64,000 bases of DNA from Cephalotus follicularis (Eukaryota; Streptophyta; Magnoliopsida; Oxalidales; Cephalotaceae): the NCBI GenBank assembly GCA_001972305.1, contig BDDD01000048.1, forward strand, positions 1 through 64,000. The letters run 5' to 3'. The position numbers were made by a program, and so were the translations under genes. Numbering within the stretch: position 1 is the stretch's first letter; the number at the start of each line of letters is the position of its first letter. The notes beneath the pieces were generated by a model. That model had not been told where the DNA came from, searched no databases, and was given only the letters and a program-made list of their open reading frames with translations. Shown here piece after piece: positions 22,994 to 34,876 of this stretch.

Positions 22994-23423
22994 TGTAAGC
23001 GCCCTAAATATTATTGAGAATTATTATTGGGCTTTGTAATAATTTTCCCATCTTTTGGGCTGGGCTCGAATTTTATGACGTATTTATTTGGGACTTAATG
23101 GAGCATAATTTGTGAACTTGGTCTAAAGGAATTATGTTATTCTCATTCAGCCGGATATAATGGTATAATTAGAAATTTGGGCTTGTATGTGGAAAGCTTA
23201 ATTTGGCCCAAGTGGAGAAGGCTGGCCCAAGCCCAGCAATGGCCTTTCACCCGTTGGTTGGGTCTAGGAAGTTCTAGACTCTTCCAATGGACATTATGAA
23301 AGGAAAGTGGGACCTATGAGACACACTTTTCAGCAATTTTCTTCACAATTCATTCCAGAGAATTCGGGAGAGAAAGAGAGAATGGGAGTGTGGACAAGTG
23401 GGGCACTGTCCGTGGAGCCCCCA

Positions 23424-25494
23424 TGTAATGACCCGAATTTCCATTAAAGATATTAATTATGGAAAGATGATTTCTATTGTGTAATTGGTAAATATTTCAA
23501 GGGACCCGTAGTATGACCCTACGCTCAGGGGGTTTGGGGGTTTCGCTCCCCGGTGAGCGGACGCGGGGTCCCGCTGCCCGGTCAGCGGGCAGGGGCTTGG
23601 GGGCAGCGCCCCCGGAAGAAAATTTAAATCGGTTATTGCTTTGGACTGGAAATTCTGGCTTAAGAGCCGACGGTTCCAGGTAAAGAGTCGACACTTTAGA
23701 GGCAACTGACGACGCTCTATTTATAAACATCGACGCGTTGAAGTCAAGTGTGTCAGTTGACATGGACAAGACTTAAAGCGGCGATGCTTTGTAAGAAAGC
23801 ATCAGCGCTTTAGTCGAGATAGAAGTTGGAGAACTCAGGACAAGCCCATGACCGGTGACGCTTAGGGAGAAAGTGTCTACGCTTTGAGCTACAGACAAAT
23901 TGCAAAATCTGACTTTTTTGCATTTTGTGAGTAAAAATCTTTAATTTTTGACACGTGGCAGGCCCAGGATGAATGATTTGAGATGTTATCAGATGATCTA
24001 ACAAGTGTCATCACTTGGATTGGTTGATTTTGAACAAATGGGCTGCTAAGAGAGGGAGTTGAGTTATGTGAGAGGGGGAGAAGAGTTGCCTCCCAAGTAA
24101 CCATTCTATTTAATGACAAAGAAGGCTGAACTCAGTCATTTTGGCCGAGGATAGGAAGTGGTTTCTACTGGGAATAAGTGGAGATTTCAGTAAAGCAAAG
24201 AGTGAAAGAAATTCTAAAGCAAAGTAAGGAAATTCTATACCCATTTATGTCAAAGCTTCCTCTGTTTTGATTCAAAATTATGCAGCAGATTGTTCTATTG
24301 ATACCTTGCTCAATTCTTGATGAATTTTTGAATGGTTGAATGTTCTGGAAATGTTAGGATGTCCTCTTTAATTGTTATGTTTTATGTATCTCAAAATTCT
24401 GTCGAATTCTTGATGAGAATCAATGTTTCATTTCACTGCTCATGCCCTGTTTTCATATGGAACCAGCCACTTTCAAAAATTCAAAACGGATTCAATTCTC
24501 AACCAATTGTTATGATCTTGAGTTTTCGGAATTCGTAAGGATGTCTACTTTAACGTTTATGTTTTAAGTTTTCTCTGAAAATGCTTGTTTCTATATGAAT
24601 TATCAGTTTTAGCAAAGCTATGCAAAACTGTTTTATGAACTCATTTGAGTTAATTACTCAAATGAAGAGAAAGGTTTATGAATTGTGAAAGAAATGTTAT
24701 GAAATGATTTTTATGAATGCTTTGAGCTGATCACTCAAAGTATTGAGGAAATGTTTTATGAAATGATGAATGAACCACCCTTGGATTGTGATCCAAGGGG
24801 AATGGAGCGAGATGCTCAATGTTAATGGAGCGAGATGCTCACGGACATGCATGTGATGTAAGGATAGTAGTCGGGGAGTGCACAAAGCCCCGGTGAAGCG
24901 GTGTAAAGGGTTCATTAAGGTTTTTATGACTTTCATGTTTACAAAATGATCTAGTTATGATATTAACTAGAAAAGTGATATGTTTTATGAAATGTTTTAG
25001 TCACATATGTTGACTAGAAAAAGGTTACGATGAAATGTGTTTACTGTAAAAATACCTTACTGAGCTATTTTGAGCTCATTCCTTTCAATGTTTGTTTTGA
25101 AATAAAATGTTTTCAGGAAATGATTGAATGGAGATTACGAGCTTAGAGGGAGCTCTTAAGAAGGAGTTTTTGTGAAAGAAAGGCTATGCGATGATGTTTG
25201 CATTAATGTTTTGATATGTAATAAGATAATGTTTTCCGCTGTATTATATGTTATGATAAAGAATGATCCTGTGTAAATCTAGACCAACGATATGGTTATG
25301 ACATCTTTATATAAGATGATTATGTGTAAAGTTTGAATTTAAGATTATGTATGATGTTACAAGACATGAGTTTATGATGTAATGTACTTTTTGAGAAGAG
25401 TACCAAAGGATGTAACGTTTCACACACAACGTAACGCAACCGATCCTCAGAGTTCGCTTTGAGCTATTAGCAAGCTCGGGTCGGGGACGTTACA
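23424..25494 (+). mobile_element. Solo LTR-Y
   Basis: 2071 bases from TGTAATGACCCGAATTTCC to GACGTTACA, flanked by the perfect TSD CCCCA (23419-23423 and 25495-25499). There is no internal region. It carries its own GTCGAC-type cluster (23660-23890) and a small tandem pair AATGGAGCGAGATGCTCA near 24800-24840. No coding potential; the frames at 23457-24119 are LTR sequence. Confidence 0.93.
23660..23890. repeat. GTCGAC-type cluster in LTR-Y
   Basis: Units such as AAAGAGTCGACACTTTAG, AACATCGACGCGTT, AAAGCATCAGCGCTTTAG and AAGTGTCTACGCTTTG occur. More decayed than in the Athila-1 or LTR-Z clusters but with the same AAAG...CTTT frame around the core. Confidence 0.65.
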
Positions 25495-25519
25495 CCCCAT
25501 GTCCTTCACACCCCATTTG

Positions 25520-25527
25520 TATAAATT
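25520..25527 (+). promoter_or_regulatory. Possible TATA box, Gypsy-B 5' LTR
   Basis: TATAAATT lies about 20 bases after the LTR-Y insertion. It is conserved at 31590-31597 in the 3' LTR. Function is inferred from sequence and position. Confidence 0.4.
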
Positions 25528-26282
25528 CCCCTTTCCTGGGAGTAAGGCGGTGTGTAAGGAGGAAGAAATTGGCAAGCTAGAACTGTAGCAGTCCGCAGCT
25601 TTAAGGAAATCTAGGATTTACGAGGAGAGGAGGAAGCATCTCCATTTTCAACCATTACCAGGTAGGTTGCTTCATGTCCGAGCGCCTGCCAGCTAGTGTA
25701 TGTGTATGCTTGTTTGCCTGCTATGCATGTTTTGTTCTTGTTGTTGCTTGGTTGGTTGTGTTTTATTGTCTATGTAGATGTGATATGTATGGCTTGAGTC
25801 GAGTAGTCTGAGGACAAAGAATGATAAGGGTTATGTTATGGATTTTGGACTGATGCATTGTGTTTTATGATATTTTCTCCTCTGCTTCTATTGGTTGTTC
25901 CTCTGGTATGTGCTCGAATATGAGGTGACCTACACAACCCCCAGGGTTGCTGAGCCATTCCTTTGAATGGGCCAGGTACAGGAACAGGAAGTGGAGGCAC
26001 ATCGTAGCAGTATTAAGGCTAAAGATATTGTAAGTCTCTCCTCGGCAGTATGCTTCATGATCAGGCTTGAAAGAAATAAACATGTATTCATTTTATCTGC
26101 TGGTTTGTAGCAGTGTATTCTAGATGTATTGAACTGGGTATGTATATCCACACATTAAATAATTGGTTGATGTTATGATTAATTAAGTTTTAATTTTTTT
26201 ATGGATAATTTTATGATGACTGTACGGATTGCCATGTATTGAGTCGTGGGGTCTAACCCACGGTTCAGGGCATGACAAGTTT

Positions 26283-26295
26283 TGGTATCAGAGCT
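26283..26295 (+). other. Gypsy-B primer-binding site (initiator Met-tRNA)
   Basis: TGGTATCAGAGCT lies five bases after the 5' LTR end and matches the initiator Met-tRNA 3' end. Confidence 0.93.
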
Positions 26296-26384
26296 GTACT
26301 ATTCTGGATATGCCGGGATAGGACCCTTGGCAAGTGGAGTTAAGAAATATGTGTGTATATTGACCCGTTCTTTTATGAATCAGA

Positions 26385-27736
26385 ATGGAAGGACGACGGA
26401 GTAGAAGCGTACGAGGAGAGAAGTCTGGACCATCTACGAGACGTACCCGTTCAAATAGAGGTGCCGAAGAACAAGGAGATGTTAATGCATCTCAGGATGT
26501 AGAACCTGTTGTTGCTGCCAGAGAGGAACGAAGAGGATTCATGAGGAGAATGAGGGCTATGATAAGCCAGATGCATGAGTTTATGCAACGGCAGCCGAAC
26601 GAAGATGAACCACCTACTGCTGTACCAGCTGCACGTGCAACCGAAGTGCATGAGTAGACATCTGCTGTCAGACCAGCCAGACGGGTTGAGGGAGCAAGAA
26701 GATCAGTCGACCAACCTTCACAGTGAGAGAACCCTTTGATCAAATTTATGAAGTTAAATCCTCCAGCCTTCACAGGAGATCCTGACGGTATTTCGGCGGA
26801 GAGATGGATAATGCAATTGGACAAGATCTTTCGAGTTATGGGTTGCTCTGACTCTCAGAAGGTTGTGTTTGCAACGTACATGTTACAAGGAGAAGCAGAA
26901 CACTGGTGGAAGATGATTGAATCCCAGTGGGAGATATCCTAGTGGAAGATGACCGATTCTATCCCGAAGTGGAAATTGATAAGAGAGAAGCTGAATTCTT
27001 AGGACTGACACAGGGATATATGATTGTGGCCCAGTATGAGGCCAAGTTCATCGAGTTATCAAGGATAGCTCCATACCTGGTGAACATTGAGTCAAGGAAG
27101 GCTAACAAGTTCCTTGGAGGACTTCGATATGATATTCAAGAGAAGTTAGTGCCCCTACATCTACGATCCTTCTTTGAGCTATCTAACAGGGCACGTGAAG
27201 TTGAAGCCTTGGCTCAACGGTTTCAGAACTTGGAATTCCAGACAGGCTGATAGAGACCTGCCCCTCCTGGTGATCAGTCAGGAAGGAGTTCTGGAAGTAG
27301 CAATAAATCCCGAAGGTCGGGATATCACAGCAGTCCGAGGCAGGGAGAATCTCCCCGCAGTATTAGTAGCCCCGTAGGACCTTCGAGGTTGGGAAGACAA
27401 TCTCGTGGTTCTAAATAGAGAAGACCTGGTCGTGATGCACGACGGAGGCGTCAGCGAAGGGCAGCTTTGCAAGGAGGTTTCTCTAGACGCGCCGATGATG
27501 AACATGAGTCTGTTGAACCCTGTATGCATTATGGTCGTACCAACCATGCTTCTGAGGATTGCTGGTGGAAAGATGGTAGGTGTTTTATTTGTGGAGCTTC
27601 AGATAATATATCTACTCAATGTCCACATAATCAGTTCAACCCAGGAGGTCAAACAGGACAAGGTTCAAACCAACCACAGGGAAGTTTCAAACAAGGCCGC
27701 CCTAGCACTAGTTCATGTGGAGATCGTGGAAAATAG
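26385..27736 (+). pseudogene. Gypsy-B gag
   Basis: Gag forms the virus-like particle. The first frame (26385-26657) starts MEGRRSRSVRGEKS and carries the RRMRAMISQMHEFMQRQP region. A stop at 26655 and shifts follow. Capsid motifs are LNPPAFTGDPDGISAERWIM and MLQGEAEHWWKM (26736-26942), VAQYEAKFIELSRIAPYL and KANKFLGGLRYDIQEKLVP (26927-27250). The nucleocapsid region (27467-27736) shows a damaged zinc knuckle CMHYGRTNHASEDC, in which a Cys is now Tyr, followed by CFICGASDNISTQC. At least three frame changes make it non-functional. Confidence 0.88.
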
Positions 27737-27739
27737 CCG

Positions 27740-28957
27740 ATGGGATCTGTACCTACGGTACATAGAAGAGTTTATGCTATGGATCGACGTGCTGCAGCTG
27801 GATCACCCTCAGTGATTGGAGGTATGGTTTATGTATCTCAGCTTTTGGGATGGACTTTGATTGATCCATTCTCGTCCCATTCATATGTTGCTTATCATTT
27901 TATAAGTCGTATGAATGTGGAGCCCGAGCCTTTACCTTTTATGATAGAGGTCAGCACACCGGTAGGAGAGTCGGTTACCTCCCGGTGGGTGTGTAGATCT
28001 TGTGCCATCGAGATTTGTGGACATGTTCTTCGCGCAGACCTTATAGTACTGTCGATGGGCAAACTTGATATGATTCTTGGTATGGATTGGCTATCAGAAC
28101 ATTATGCATATGTAGATTGTAATAGGAAGGTTGTAACCTTCCATTTGCCAGGACAGTCTCCGTTCCAGTTCATCGGGATGTTAGAGCATCAGCCGGTTTC
28201 TATCATATCTACTACTCAGGCTGATAGACTCTTGAGACAGGGTTGTATTGCTTACCTGGCGCATGTTACGGATGACAGTAAATGGACACCAAAGTTGGAG
28301 GATGTTCCTGTGGTTTGTGAATACCCGGACCTGTTTCCGGAAGAGCTGACATCCTTACCTCCTGAGAGAGATGTAGAGTTTGCTATACATCTCCTACCAG
28401 GAACAGCTCCAGTATCGACAGCCCCTTACCGGATGGCCCCTTCTGAGTTAAAGGAATTGAAAGTACAATTGCAGGAGTTGCTGGATAAAGGTTTCATCAG
28501 ACCCAGTGTATCCCCCGGGGGAGCACCGGTCTTGTTCGTGAAGAAGAAGGATGGATACCTGAGAATGTGTATCGATTATCGGCAGCTGAACAAAGTGACA
28601 GTCAAGAACAAGTATCCACTGCCGCACATCGACGACCTGTTCGATCAGCTAAAGAGATCCTCAGTGTTTTCCAAATTGGATTTGAGATCCGGATATCACC
28701 AGTTCCGAGTTAGAGCAAAGGATATTCCGAAGACCGCATTCAGATCACGATATGGATACTACAAATTCATGGTAATGCCTTTTGGGGCTGTTGCATTTAT
28801 GAGTCTGATGAACAGGATATTCAGTACATATCTGGATCGGTTTATCATGGTGTCTATAGATGACATTCTGATATATTCGAAGTCCATGGAAGAGCGTGGT
28901 GAACACATGCACTTGGCATTGCATACTCTCAGAGACCACCAGTTGTATGCCAAGTAG
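27740..28957 (+). pseudogene. Gypsy-B protease and reverse transcriptase
   Basis: A 405-residue frame holds an aspartic protease and most of the reverse transcriptase. The protease active site reads D-P-F-S-S (27863 onward) where Gypsy-A has D-S-G-S-S and Gypsy-C D-T-G-S-T, so the catalytic DSG is destroyed even though the frame is open. [13 protein letters not shown] marks the second half. Reverse transcriptase motifs are [47 protein letters not shown] and, at 28853-28864, SIDD instead of the usual FIDD. The frame ends early at 28957 and shifts into the next. Confidence 0.9.
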
Positions 28958-29795
28958 CAAGTGTGAATTTTGGTTATCAGAGGTGACATTCCTTGGTCAC
29001 ATTATATCCAGTGCTGAATTGTCAGTAGATCCTGTAAAGATCGAAGCAGTAAAAAGTAGGAAGCGACGAACGAATGTGACGGAGGTCCGGAGCTTTCTTG
29101 ACTTGGCAGGATACTACAGTCGGTTTGTAGAAGGGTTTTCAAAGATAGCAACACCTCTGACTCGATTGACGGAGAAGAATGTAGCTTTTGTCTGGGACAA
29201 TGCGTGTGAACGGAGTTTCCAAGAGTTAAAGCATCGCCTGACTACTGCGCCAGTCCTAGCCTTACCAGAAGGAAACAAAGGTTTTGTTGTTTATAGCGAC
29301 GCATCAGGCAGTGGCCTGGGATGTGTCCTTATGCAAAATGGAAGAGTGATCGCTTATGCCTCAAGGAAGTTAAAGCCCCATGAAGAGAACTATCCTACTC
29401 ATGACCTTGAATTAGTAGTGATAGTGTTCGCGCTACATAAATGGAGGCACTACTTATATGGTGTGAAATTCAAGGTGTATACCGATCACAAGAGCTTAAA
29501 GTACCTGTTCTCATAGAAGGACCTGAATATGAGACAACGCAGATGGATGGAGTTGCTTAATGACTACAACTATGAAATACAGTACCATCCAGGCAAGGCT
29601 AATGTTGTAGCAGACGCTCTCAGTCGCCCATTAGCTTGCCTAACCATTGCTCATATTCAGACCCGTCCATGGTTAATGGACCGGATCCGTGAAGCTCAGA
29701 GCCATGATGGTGACTTACTCAAGATAGCTTTGAGCGAAGACGGAGGTTTAAAGGCGGATTTCTCTGTACAAGATGACGGATTGATCCGCTTTTAG
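28896..29795 (+). pseudogene. Gypsy-B reverse transcriptase end and RNase H
   Basis: Continues the polyprotein after a frameshift: [35 protein letters not shown], then RNase H with [40 protein letters not shown] and [19 protein letters not shown] stop at 29514 interrupts it before [20 protein letters not shown] and VVADALSRP (29529-29795). RNase H acidic residues appear conserved, so this part decayed mainly by stops and shifts. Confidence 0.9.
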
Positions 29796-31101
29796 GGCAT
29801 AATATGTGTTCCTAACAACAAAGAGCTGAAGGATGAACTGTTGTCACAAGCACATCGCTCCAGTTTCTCCGTACATCCAGGGAGTACCAAGATGTACCAA
29901 GATCTAAAGCTGAGCTATTGGTGGAACAACATGAAGAGAGAGATAGCTGAATATGTTGCTTCCTGTTTGACATGCCAACAGGTTAAAGCAGAACACGAAA
30001 GGCCAGCAGGATTGTTGCAACCATTGCCTGTGGCACAATGGAAATGGGAACACATAACGATGAATTTTGTGATAGGGATGCCCAGAACGAGGAATGGCCG
30101 TGATGCTATATGGGCAATGATTGATCGCTTTACCAAGTCTGCACATTTCCTCGCAATCAAGACAAACGTTTCTCTCACACGGCTAGCAAATTTGTATACT
30201 GCTGAAATTGTAAGGCTCCATGGAGTACCGATTAGCGTGGTGTTGACAGAGACCCTCGTTTTACATCGCAGTTTTGGTGGAAACTGCAAGAAGCTTTTGG
30301 TACTCAGCTGAACTTTAGCACAGTTTTTCATCCCCATACTAATGGACAGTCTGAGAGGACCATTCAGACTCTGGAAGACATGCTACGAGCATGTGTATTA
30401 TAATGGGGAGGTAGCTGGGAAGACCATCTACCGTTAGTAGAGTTCTCGTACAACAACAGCTTTCATGCCAGTATTGGAATGGTACCATTCGAGGCACTCT
30501 ATGGAAGGAAGTGTAGAACCCCGATCTGTTGGTTCAAAGTAAGTGAACAGAGTCTTGTGGGACCCAAGCTTGTGCAAGACACAATTGAGAAAGCAAAGGT
30601 TATCCGGGAAAGACTCCGTACAGCACAAAGCCGATAGAAAAGTTATGCAGAGCACCACAGGCATGAATTGGAGTTCGTTGTAGGCGATCATGTATTCCTT
30701 AAAGTCTCTCCGACTAAGGGAATTATGAGGTTCGGCAAGAAAGGGAAGTTGACCCCTCAGTTTATAGGAACTTTTGAGATCCTTGAGAGAGTGGGTCCGG
30801 TTGCTTATCGACTTGCCTTACCACCTAGCCTGGCGGGTGTACACGATGTGTTTCATGTTTCGATGTTGCGAAAGTACCATCCCGATCCTTCTCACTTTTT
30901 ACGATGGGAGCCCCTAGAGTTGATAACGAATTTGAGTTTTGAAGAGATACCTATCCAGATTCTCGACTGACGAACCAAGCAATTGAGGAACAAGACCATT
31001 CCGTTAGAGAAGGTATTATGGCAATACCGCGGAGTGCAACAAGCTACCTGGGAAAGAGAAGACGATATGCAGACTAAATACCCCCAGTTGTTTTCATCCT
31101 A
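29796..31101 (+). pseudogene. Gypsy-B integrase
   Basis: The N-terminal zinc region is at 29841-30020 (SQAHRSSFSVHPGSTKMYQD, CLTCQQVKAEHERPAG). The catalytic core follows ([25 protein letters not shown]) to 30311, where a frameshift breaks the DRDPRF block. Fragments of the core continue in other frames to about 30600. The C-terminal frame 30668-30970 has DHVFLKVSPTKGIMRFG, FIGTFEILERVGPVAYRLAL and FHVSMLRKYHPDPSHF. After a stop the tail reads QLRNKTIPLEKVLWQYRG and QATWERED up to about 31101, the chromodomain-like end of plant chromoviruses. Dead. Confidence 0.88.
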
Positions 31102-31126
31102 GGAAATCTCGGGACGAGATTTCTGT

Positions 31127-31139
31127 AAGGAGGGGAGGA
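31127..31139 (+). other. Gypsy-B polypurine tract
   Basis: AAGGAGGGGAGGA lies directly before the 3' LTR start, after the CTCGGGACGAGATTT block. Confidence 0.92.
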
Positions 31140-32347
31140 TGTAAGGGTCTTAAGTATTATTGAGAATTATTATTGGGCTTTGTAATAAATTTTCCATCTT
31201 TTGAGCTGGGCCCAAATTTTATGATGTATTTATTTGGGCCTTAATGGAGCATAATTTGTGAACTTGGGCTAAAGGAATTATGTTATTCTCCTTGGGCTAG
31301 ATATAATGGTATAATTGGAAATTTGGGCTTGTATGTGGAAAGCTTAATTATGCCCAAGTGGAGGAGGCTGGCCCAAGCCCAACAATGGCCTTTCACCTGT
31401 TGGTTTGGTCTAGGAAGTTCCAGACTCTTCCAATGACCATTATGAAAGGAAAGTGGGACCTCTAAGACACACTTTTCAGCCATTTTCTTCACAATTCGTT
31501 ACAGAGAATTCAGGAGAGAAAGAGAGAATGGGAGTGTGGACAACTGGGGCACTGTCCGTGGAGCCCCCATGTCCTCCACACCCCATTTGTATAAATTCCC
31601 CTTTCCTGGGAGTAAGGCGGTGTGCAAGGATGAAGAAATTGGCAAGCTAGAAGTGTAGCAGTCCCCAGCTTTAAGGAAAGCCAGGATTTACGAGGAGAGG
31701 AGGAAGCATCTCTGTTTTCAACCATTACCAAGTAGGTTGCTTCATGTCCGAGCGCCTACCATCTAGTGTATGTGTATGCTTGTGTGTCTGCTATGCATGT
31801 TTTGTTCTTATTGTTGCTTGGTTGGTTGTGTTTTATTGTCTGTGTAGATGTGATATGTATGGCTTGAGTATAGTAGTCCGAGGACAAAGAATGATAAAGG
31901 TTATGTTATGGATTTTGGACTCATGCATTGTGTTTTATGATATTTTCTCCTCTGCTTTTATTGGTTGTTCCTCTGGTATGTGCCCGTATATGAGGTGACC
32001 TACACAACCCCCAGGGTTGCTGACCCATTCCTTTGAATGGGCCAGGTACAGAAACAGGAAGTGGAGGCACATTGCAACAGTACCAATGCTAAAGATATTG
32101 TAAGTCTCTCCTCAGCAGTACGCTTCATGATCAGGCTTGAAAGAAATAAACATGTATTCATTTTATCTACTGGTTTGTAGCAGTGTATTCTAGATGTATT
32201 GAACTGGGTCTGTATATCAACACATTAAATAATTTGTTGATGTTATGATTAATTAAGTTTTAATTTTTTCATGGATAATTTTATGATGACTGTACGGATT
32301 ACCACGTGTCGAGTCGTGGGGCCCAACCCACGGTTCGTGGCGTGACA
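31140..32347 (+). mobile_element. Gypsy-B 3' LTR
   Basis: 1208 bases, from TGTAAGGGTCTTAAG to GTTCGTGGCGTGACA, next to the TSD CAGTA. It is the uninterrupted version of the 5' LTR and defines the LTR-Y insertion site. A TATA-like TATAAATT is at 31590-31597. Confidence 0.93.
31590..31597 (+). promoter_or_regulatory. Possible TATA box, Gypsy-B 3' LTR
   Basis: TATAAATT, equivalent to 25520-25527 in the 5' LTR and within a conserved stretch CCCCATTTGTATAAATTCCC. Inferred promoter element. Confidence 0.4.
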
Positions 32348-32352
32348 CAGTA

Positions 32353-32445
32353 AGTGTAACACGGTAACAATTCAGACAATTCATTGAAATGCATGAATGC
32401 AGTGCAACTAGTATAACCTACCCGTTAGCGATTGAGCTAGCACAT
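32353..32445 (-). mobile_element. LTR-X, piece 2
   Basis: The short LTR-X stretch between Gypsy-B and Athila-1. It ends in CACAT (32441-32445), the TSD of Athila-1. Confidence 0.7.
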
Positions 32446-32893
32446 TGTTCACTGTTAAAAAGAATGTTTTAAAATTTATAGCCGCAAGTGCACGGATCAT
32501 GCAGTAACGGGTCGAACGCAGGGAAACGTAAACTAGTTGTAATCTATCCAACCTAGGCGAAGTATACCAAATTTTGAAAGAAACTATCAAAAACTACTCC
32601 TAATTATGCAAAGTAAAATAAATAAACAAAACAAGAAATTAAGACTTCAATAATTAAAAACGTTGAATTTAAAACACTAATAAATAAAGTATGCAATGAA
32701 TAAAAGTGAAGAGAATATATAATAAAGAAACGGTTTTAGGGTATAGAAACTCACCATAGATTGTATTGAACAATTCCATGAAGTTGAACGATCATACCTT
32801 GATAAACAACGAGAGCTAGGTCTATACGGAGTGCGGCGGTGATGACAAGACGTATGAGTAGACATGCTAGGTCTATACGAAGTACGGCAACTA
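32446..32893 (-). mobile_element. Athila-1 LTR, left portion
   Basis: Contains ATAGCCGCAAGTGCACGG near the end, then GGTTTTAGGGTATAGAAACTC (32733-32753), then about one and a half minisatellite units, where it stops. The same order is seen in the Athila-2 LTR from 52131. The remaining two thirds of a normal LTR are missing on this side. Confidence 0.8.
32816..32893. repeat. GCTAGGTCTATACG minisatellite, block 1
   Basis: Units of about 51 bases start GCTAGGTCTATACGGAGTGC and end GACGTATGAGTAGACAT. The block ends near ACGGCAACTA, where internal sequence begins. Confidence 0.85.
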
Positions 32894-32953
32894 ATGCATG
32901 AACACAAAAATATAAGGAACAATGCAATAAAATAAAGAACAAAGGGGTAGGGT

Positions 32954-34093
32954 TTACCGACTATCATCATGGAGGCTCATAAAGAGGCTCATGCACGGCG
33001 CAGCCAGAAGCTCTAAAAATTTCTTCAATCTTTGCCCATTTACTTTGAAAACATCTTCAGTACCTGACTTACATATCTCAAAAACACCATGTGAGAAAAC
33101 ATTTTTAACAATATATGGACCATCCCAACGAGATCTCAATTTTCCAGGAAACAAATGTAAACGTGAATTATATAAAAGAACCTTGTCTCCTACTTTGAAA
33201 CTTTTTCGCAAAATCCACGCATCATGAAAAGTCTTGGTCTTTTCTCTGGAAATCTTTGCATTGTCATACGCGTAATTCCGAATTTCTTCTAACTCGGATA
33301 ATTGAAGTGCACGATGACTACCCGCAATGGAACGATCAAAATTAAATTGCTTTATCGCCCAAAATGCTCGATGTTCCAGCTCCACCGGAAGATGACAAGC
33401 TTTACCATACACAAGACGGTAAGGAGATTGACCAAGATCGGTCTTGAAAGCGGTTCTATAAGCCCATAAATCATCCACAAGTCGCGTGGACCAATCCTTT
33501 CTATTGGGGTTGACTATTTTTTCGAGAATTTGCTTGATTTGGCGATTAGATACCTCAACTTGCCCACTAGTTTGGGGATGATAAGGTGTGGCGAGCTTGT
33601 GAGTGATCCCATATCTTTTCATAAGTGCTTCAAAAGAACGATTGCAAAAATGGGTACCTCTATCACTGATAATGGCACGTGGGGTGCCAAAACGAGAAAA
33701 AATATGCCCCTTGAGAAATTTAACAACAACGGAGTTGTCATTTGTTCGACAAGGTATCGCCTCAATCCATTTAGAAACATAATCAACAACTAGAAGGATA
33801 TATAAATTCCCAAATGAATTTGGAAACGGACCCATAAAATCAATACCCCACACATCAAAGATCTCTGCTGTCAAAATCGGTGTCAAAGGCATCATATTTC
33901 GTTTCGTCACACGACCTAAAGCTTGACACGAACCACAAGCCTTACAGTACTGAAATGCATCTTTAAAAATCATCGGCCAATAAAAACCACATTGTAAAAC
34001 CTTAGCCGCTGTCTTGGTCGGGCCGAAATGACCACCACATGCTTGATCATGGCAAAAAGATAAAATCGAGCGATGCTCATGATCAGGAACACA
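32954..34093 (-). pseudogene. Athila-1 integrase
   Basis: The open 339-residue frame (33973 down to 32954) is preceded in the same frame by more integrase up to the TGA at 34094-34096. It carries a [11 protein letters not shown] zinc-binding part, catalytic Asp in [14 protein letters not shown], second Asp in [11 protein letters not shown] and Glu in [14 protein letters not shown], the intact D,D-35-E triad. [20 protein letters not shown] and [19 protein letters not shown] are typical of Athila integrases. It ends with a normal stop at 32954. This is the best-preserved integrase in the window; it is disabled by the upstream stops and lost ends rather than by its own sequence. Confidence 0.9.
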
Positions 34094-34876
34094 TCATCGC
34101 AAAATTAAATCCGGACATGCTTTAAAAAGATAAGGATCATTCCAATAAAAATGCTTTGCTTGCGACAGAAACCTATGCTTAACTTGAGCGGACCAATCCG
34201 AAGGTACACTTCCCGTAACAAGATAATTCACTATATCCACATACCATGGTTCCCTCTCAATGCGCAGAATGTGCTCATCCGGAAAACTCTCATTAATCAG
34301 ACCATGGATCTCGGGTGGATTAGGAAGTCGGGATAGATGGTCGGCTACATAATTCTCAGTTCCTTTCTTGTCTCGAATTTCAACGTCAAACTCTTGAAGA
34401 AGTAGAACCCACTGGATAAGACGCGCTTTTGCATCCTTTTTACTCATGAGATGCCAAATCGCAGCATGATCAGTATACACAATGACATGTGATCCTAAAA
34501 GATATGAACGAAATTTCTCAAGAGCAAAGACCACAACTAAAAATTCCTTCTCAGTGGTCGTGTAATTTAATTGCGCATCAGAAAGGGTTCTACTGGCATA
34601 ATAAATGACGTGAGGTAGTTTATTCATTCTTTGCCCGAGAACAGCTCCAATGGCACTATCGAAAGCGTCGCACATGATCTCAAAAGGCTCAGTCCAAATG
34701 GGTGCCTGAGTGATAGGACTGGAAGTGAGCTCCTTCTTTAAGCGGTCAAATGCTACGAGGCACTCATCAGAGAAAACAAAATCTTGATCCTTCGCAAGGA
34801 GCAAAGTCAAGGGGCGTGCGACCTTGCTAAAATCCTTGATGAACCTTCGATAAAAACCAGCATGTCCGAGGAATGC
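34094..34876 (-). pseudogene. Athila-1 RNase H
   Basis: A frame from 34810 (continuing in phase from the TGA at 34877-34879) reads [80 protein letters not shown] and [10 protein letters not shown], the RNase H and linker of Athila/Tat-type gypsy elements. It stops at a second in-frame TGA (34094-34096), just before the CVPDHE integrase start. The frame is the same as for the two neighbouring pieces, so only point stops divide pol. Confidence 0.9.

Larger units (their letters stand above)
22994..26277 (+). mobile_element. Gypsy-B 5' LTR, interrupted by LTR-Y
   Basis: It starts TGTAAGCGCCCTAAAT and ends CAGGGCATGACA. The stretch 23424-25494 is a foreign solo LTR plus a TSD; removing 2076 bases leaves 1208, equal to the 3' LTR at 31140-32347. 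The insertion separates the upstream U3 part from the TATA-like box at 25520. Confidence 0.93.
22994..32347 (+). mobile_element. Gypsy-B, complete but coding-dead element
   Basis: Both ends are flanked by the perfect TSD CAGTA (22989-22993 and 32348-32352). The 5' LTR without its own insertion and the 3' LTR are both 1208 bases. Primer-binding site, gag, protease, reverse transcriptase, RNase H, integrase and polypurine tract are all present in Ty3/gypsy order. By eye the LTRs differ at several percent of positions, so the insertion is old but younger than LTR-X. Confidence 0.93.

Noticed and set aside
32677..32970. Frames with repeated RTSYRPSMSTHTSC (also 37165-37391 and 52531-52755)
   Set aside because: Translation of the GCTAGGTCTATACG minisatellite.
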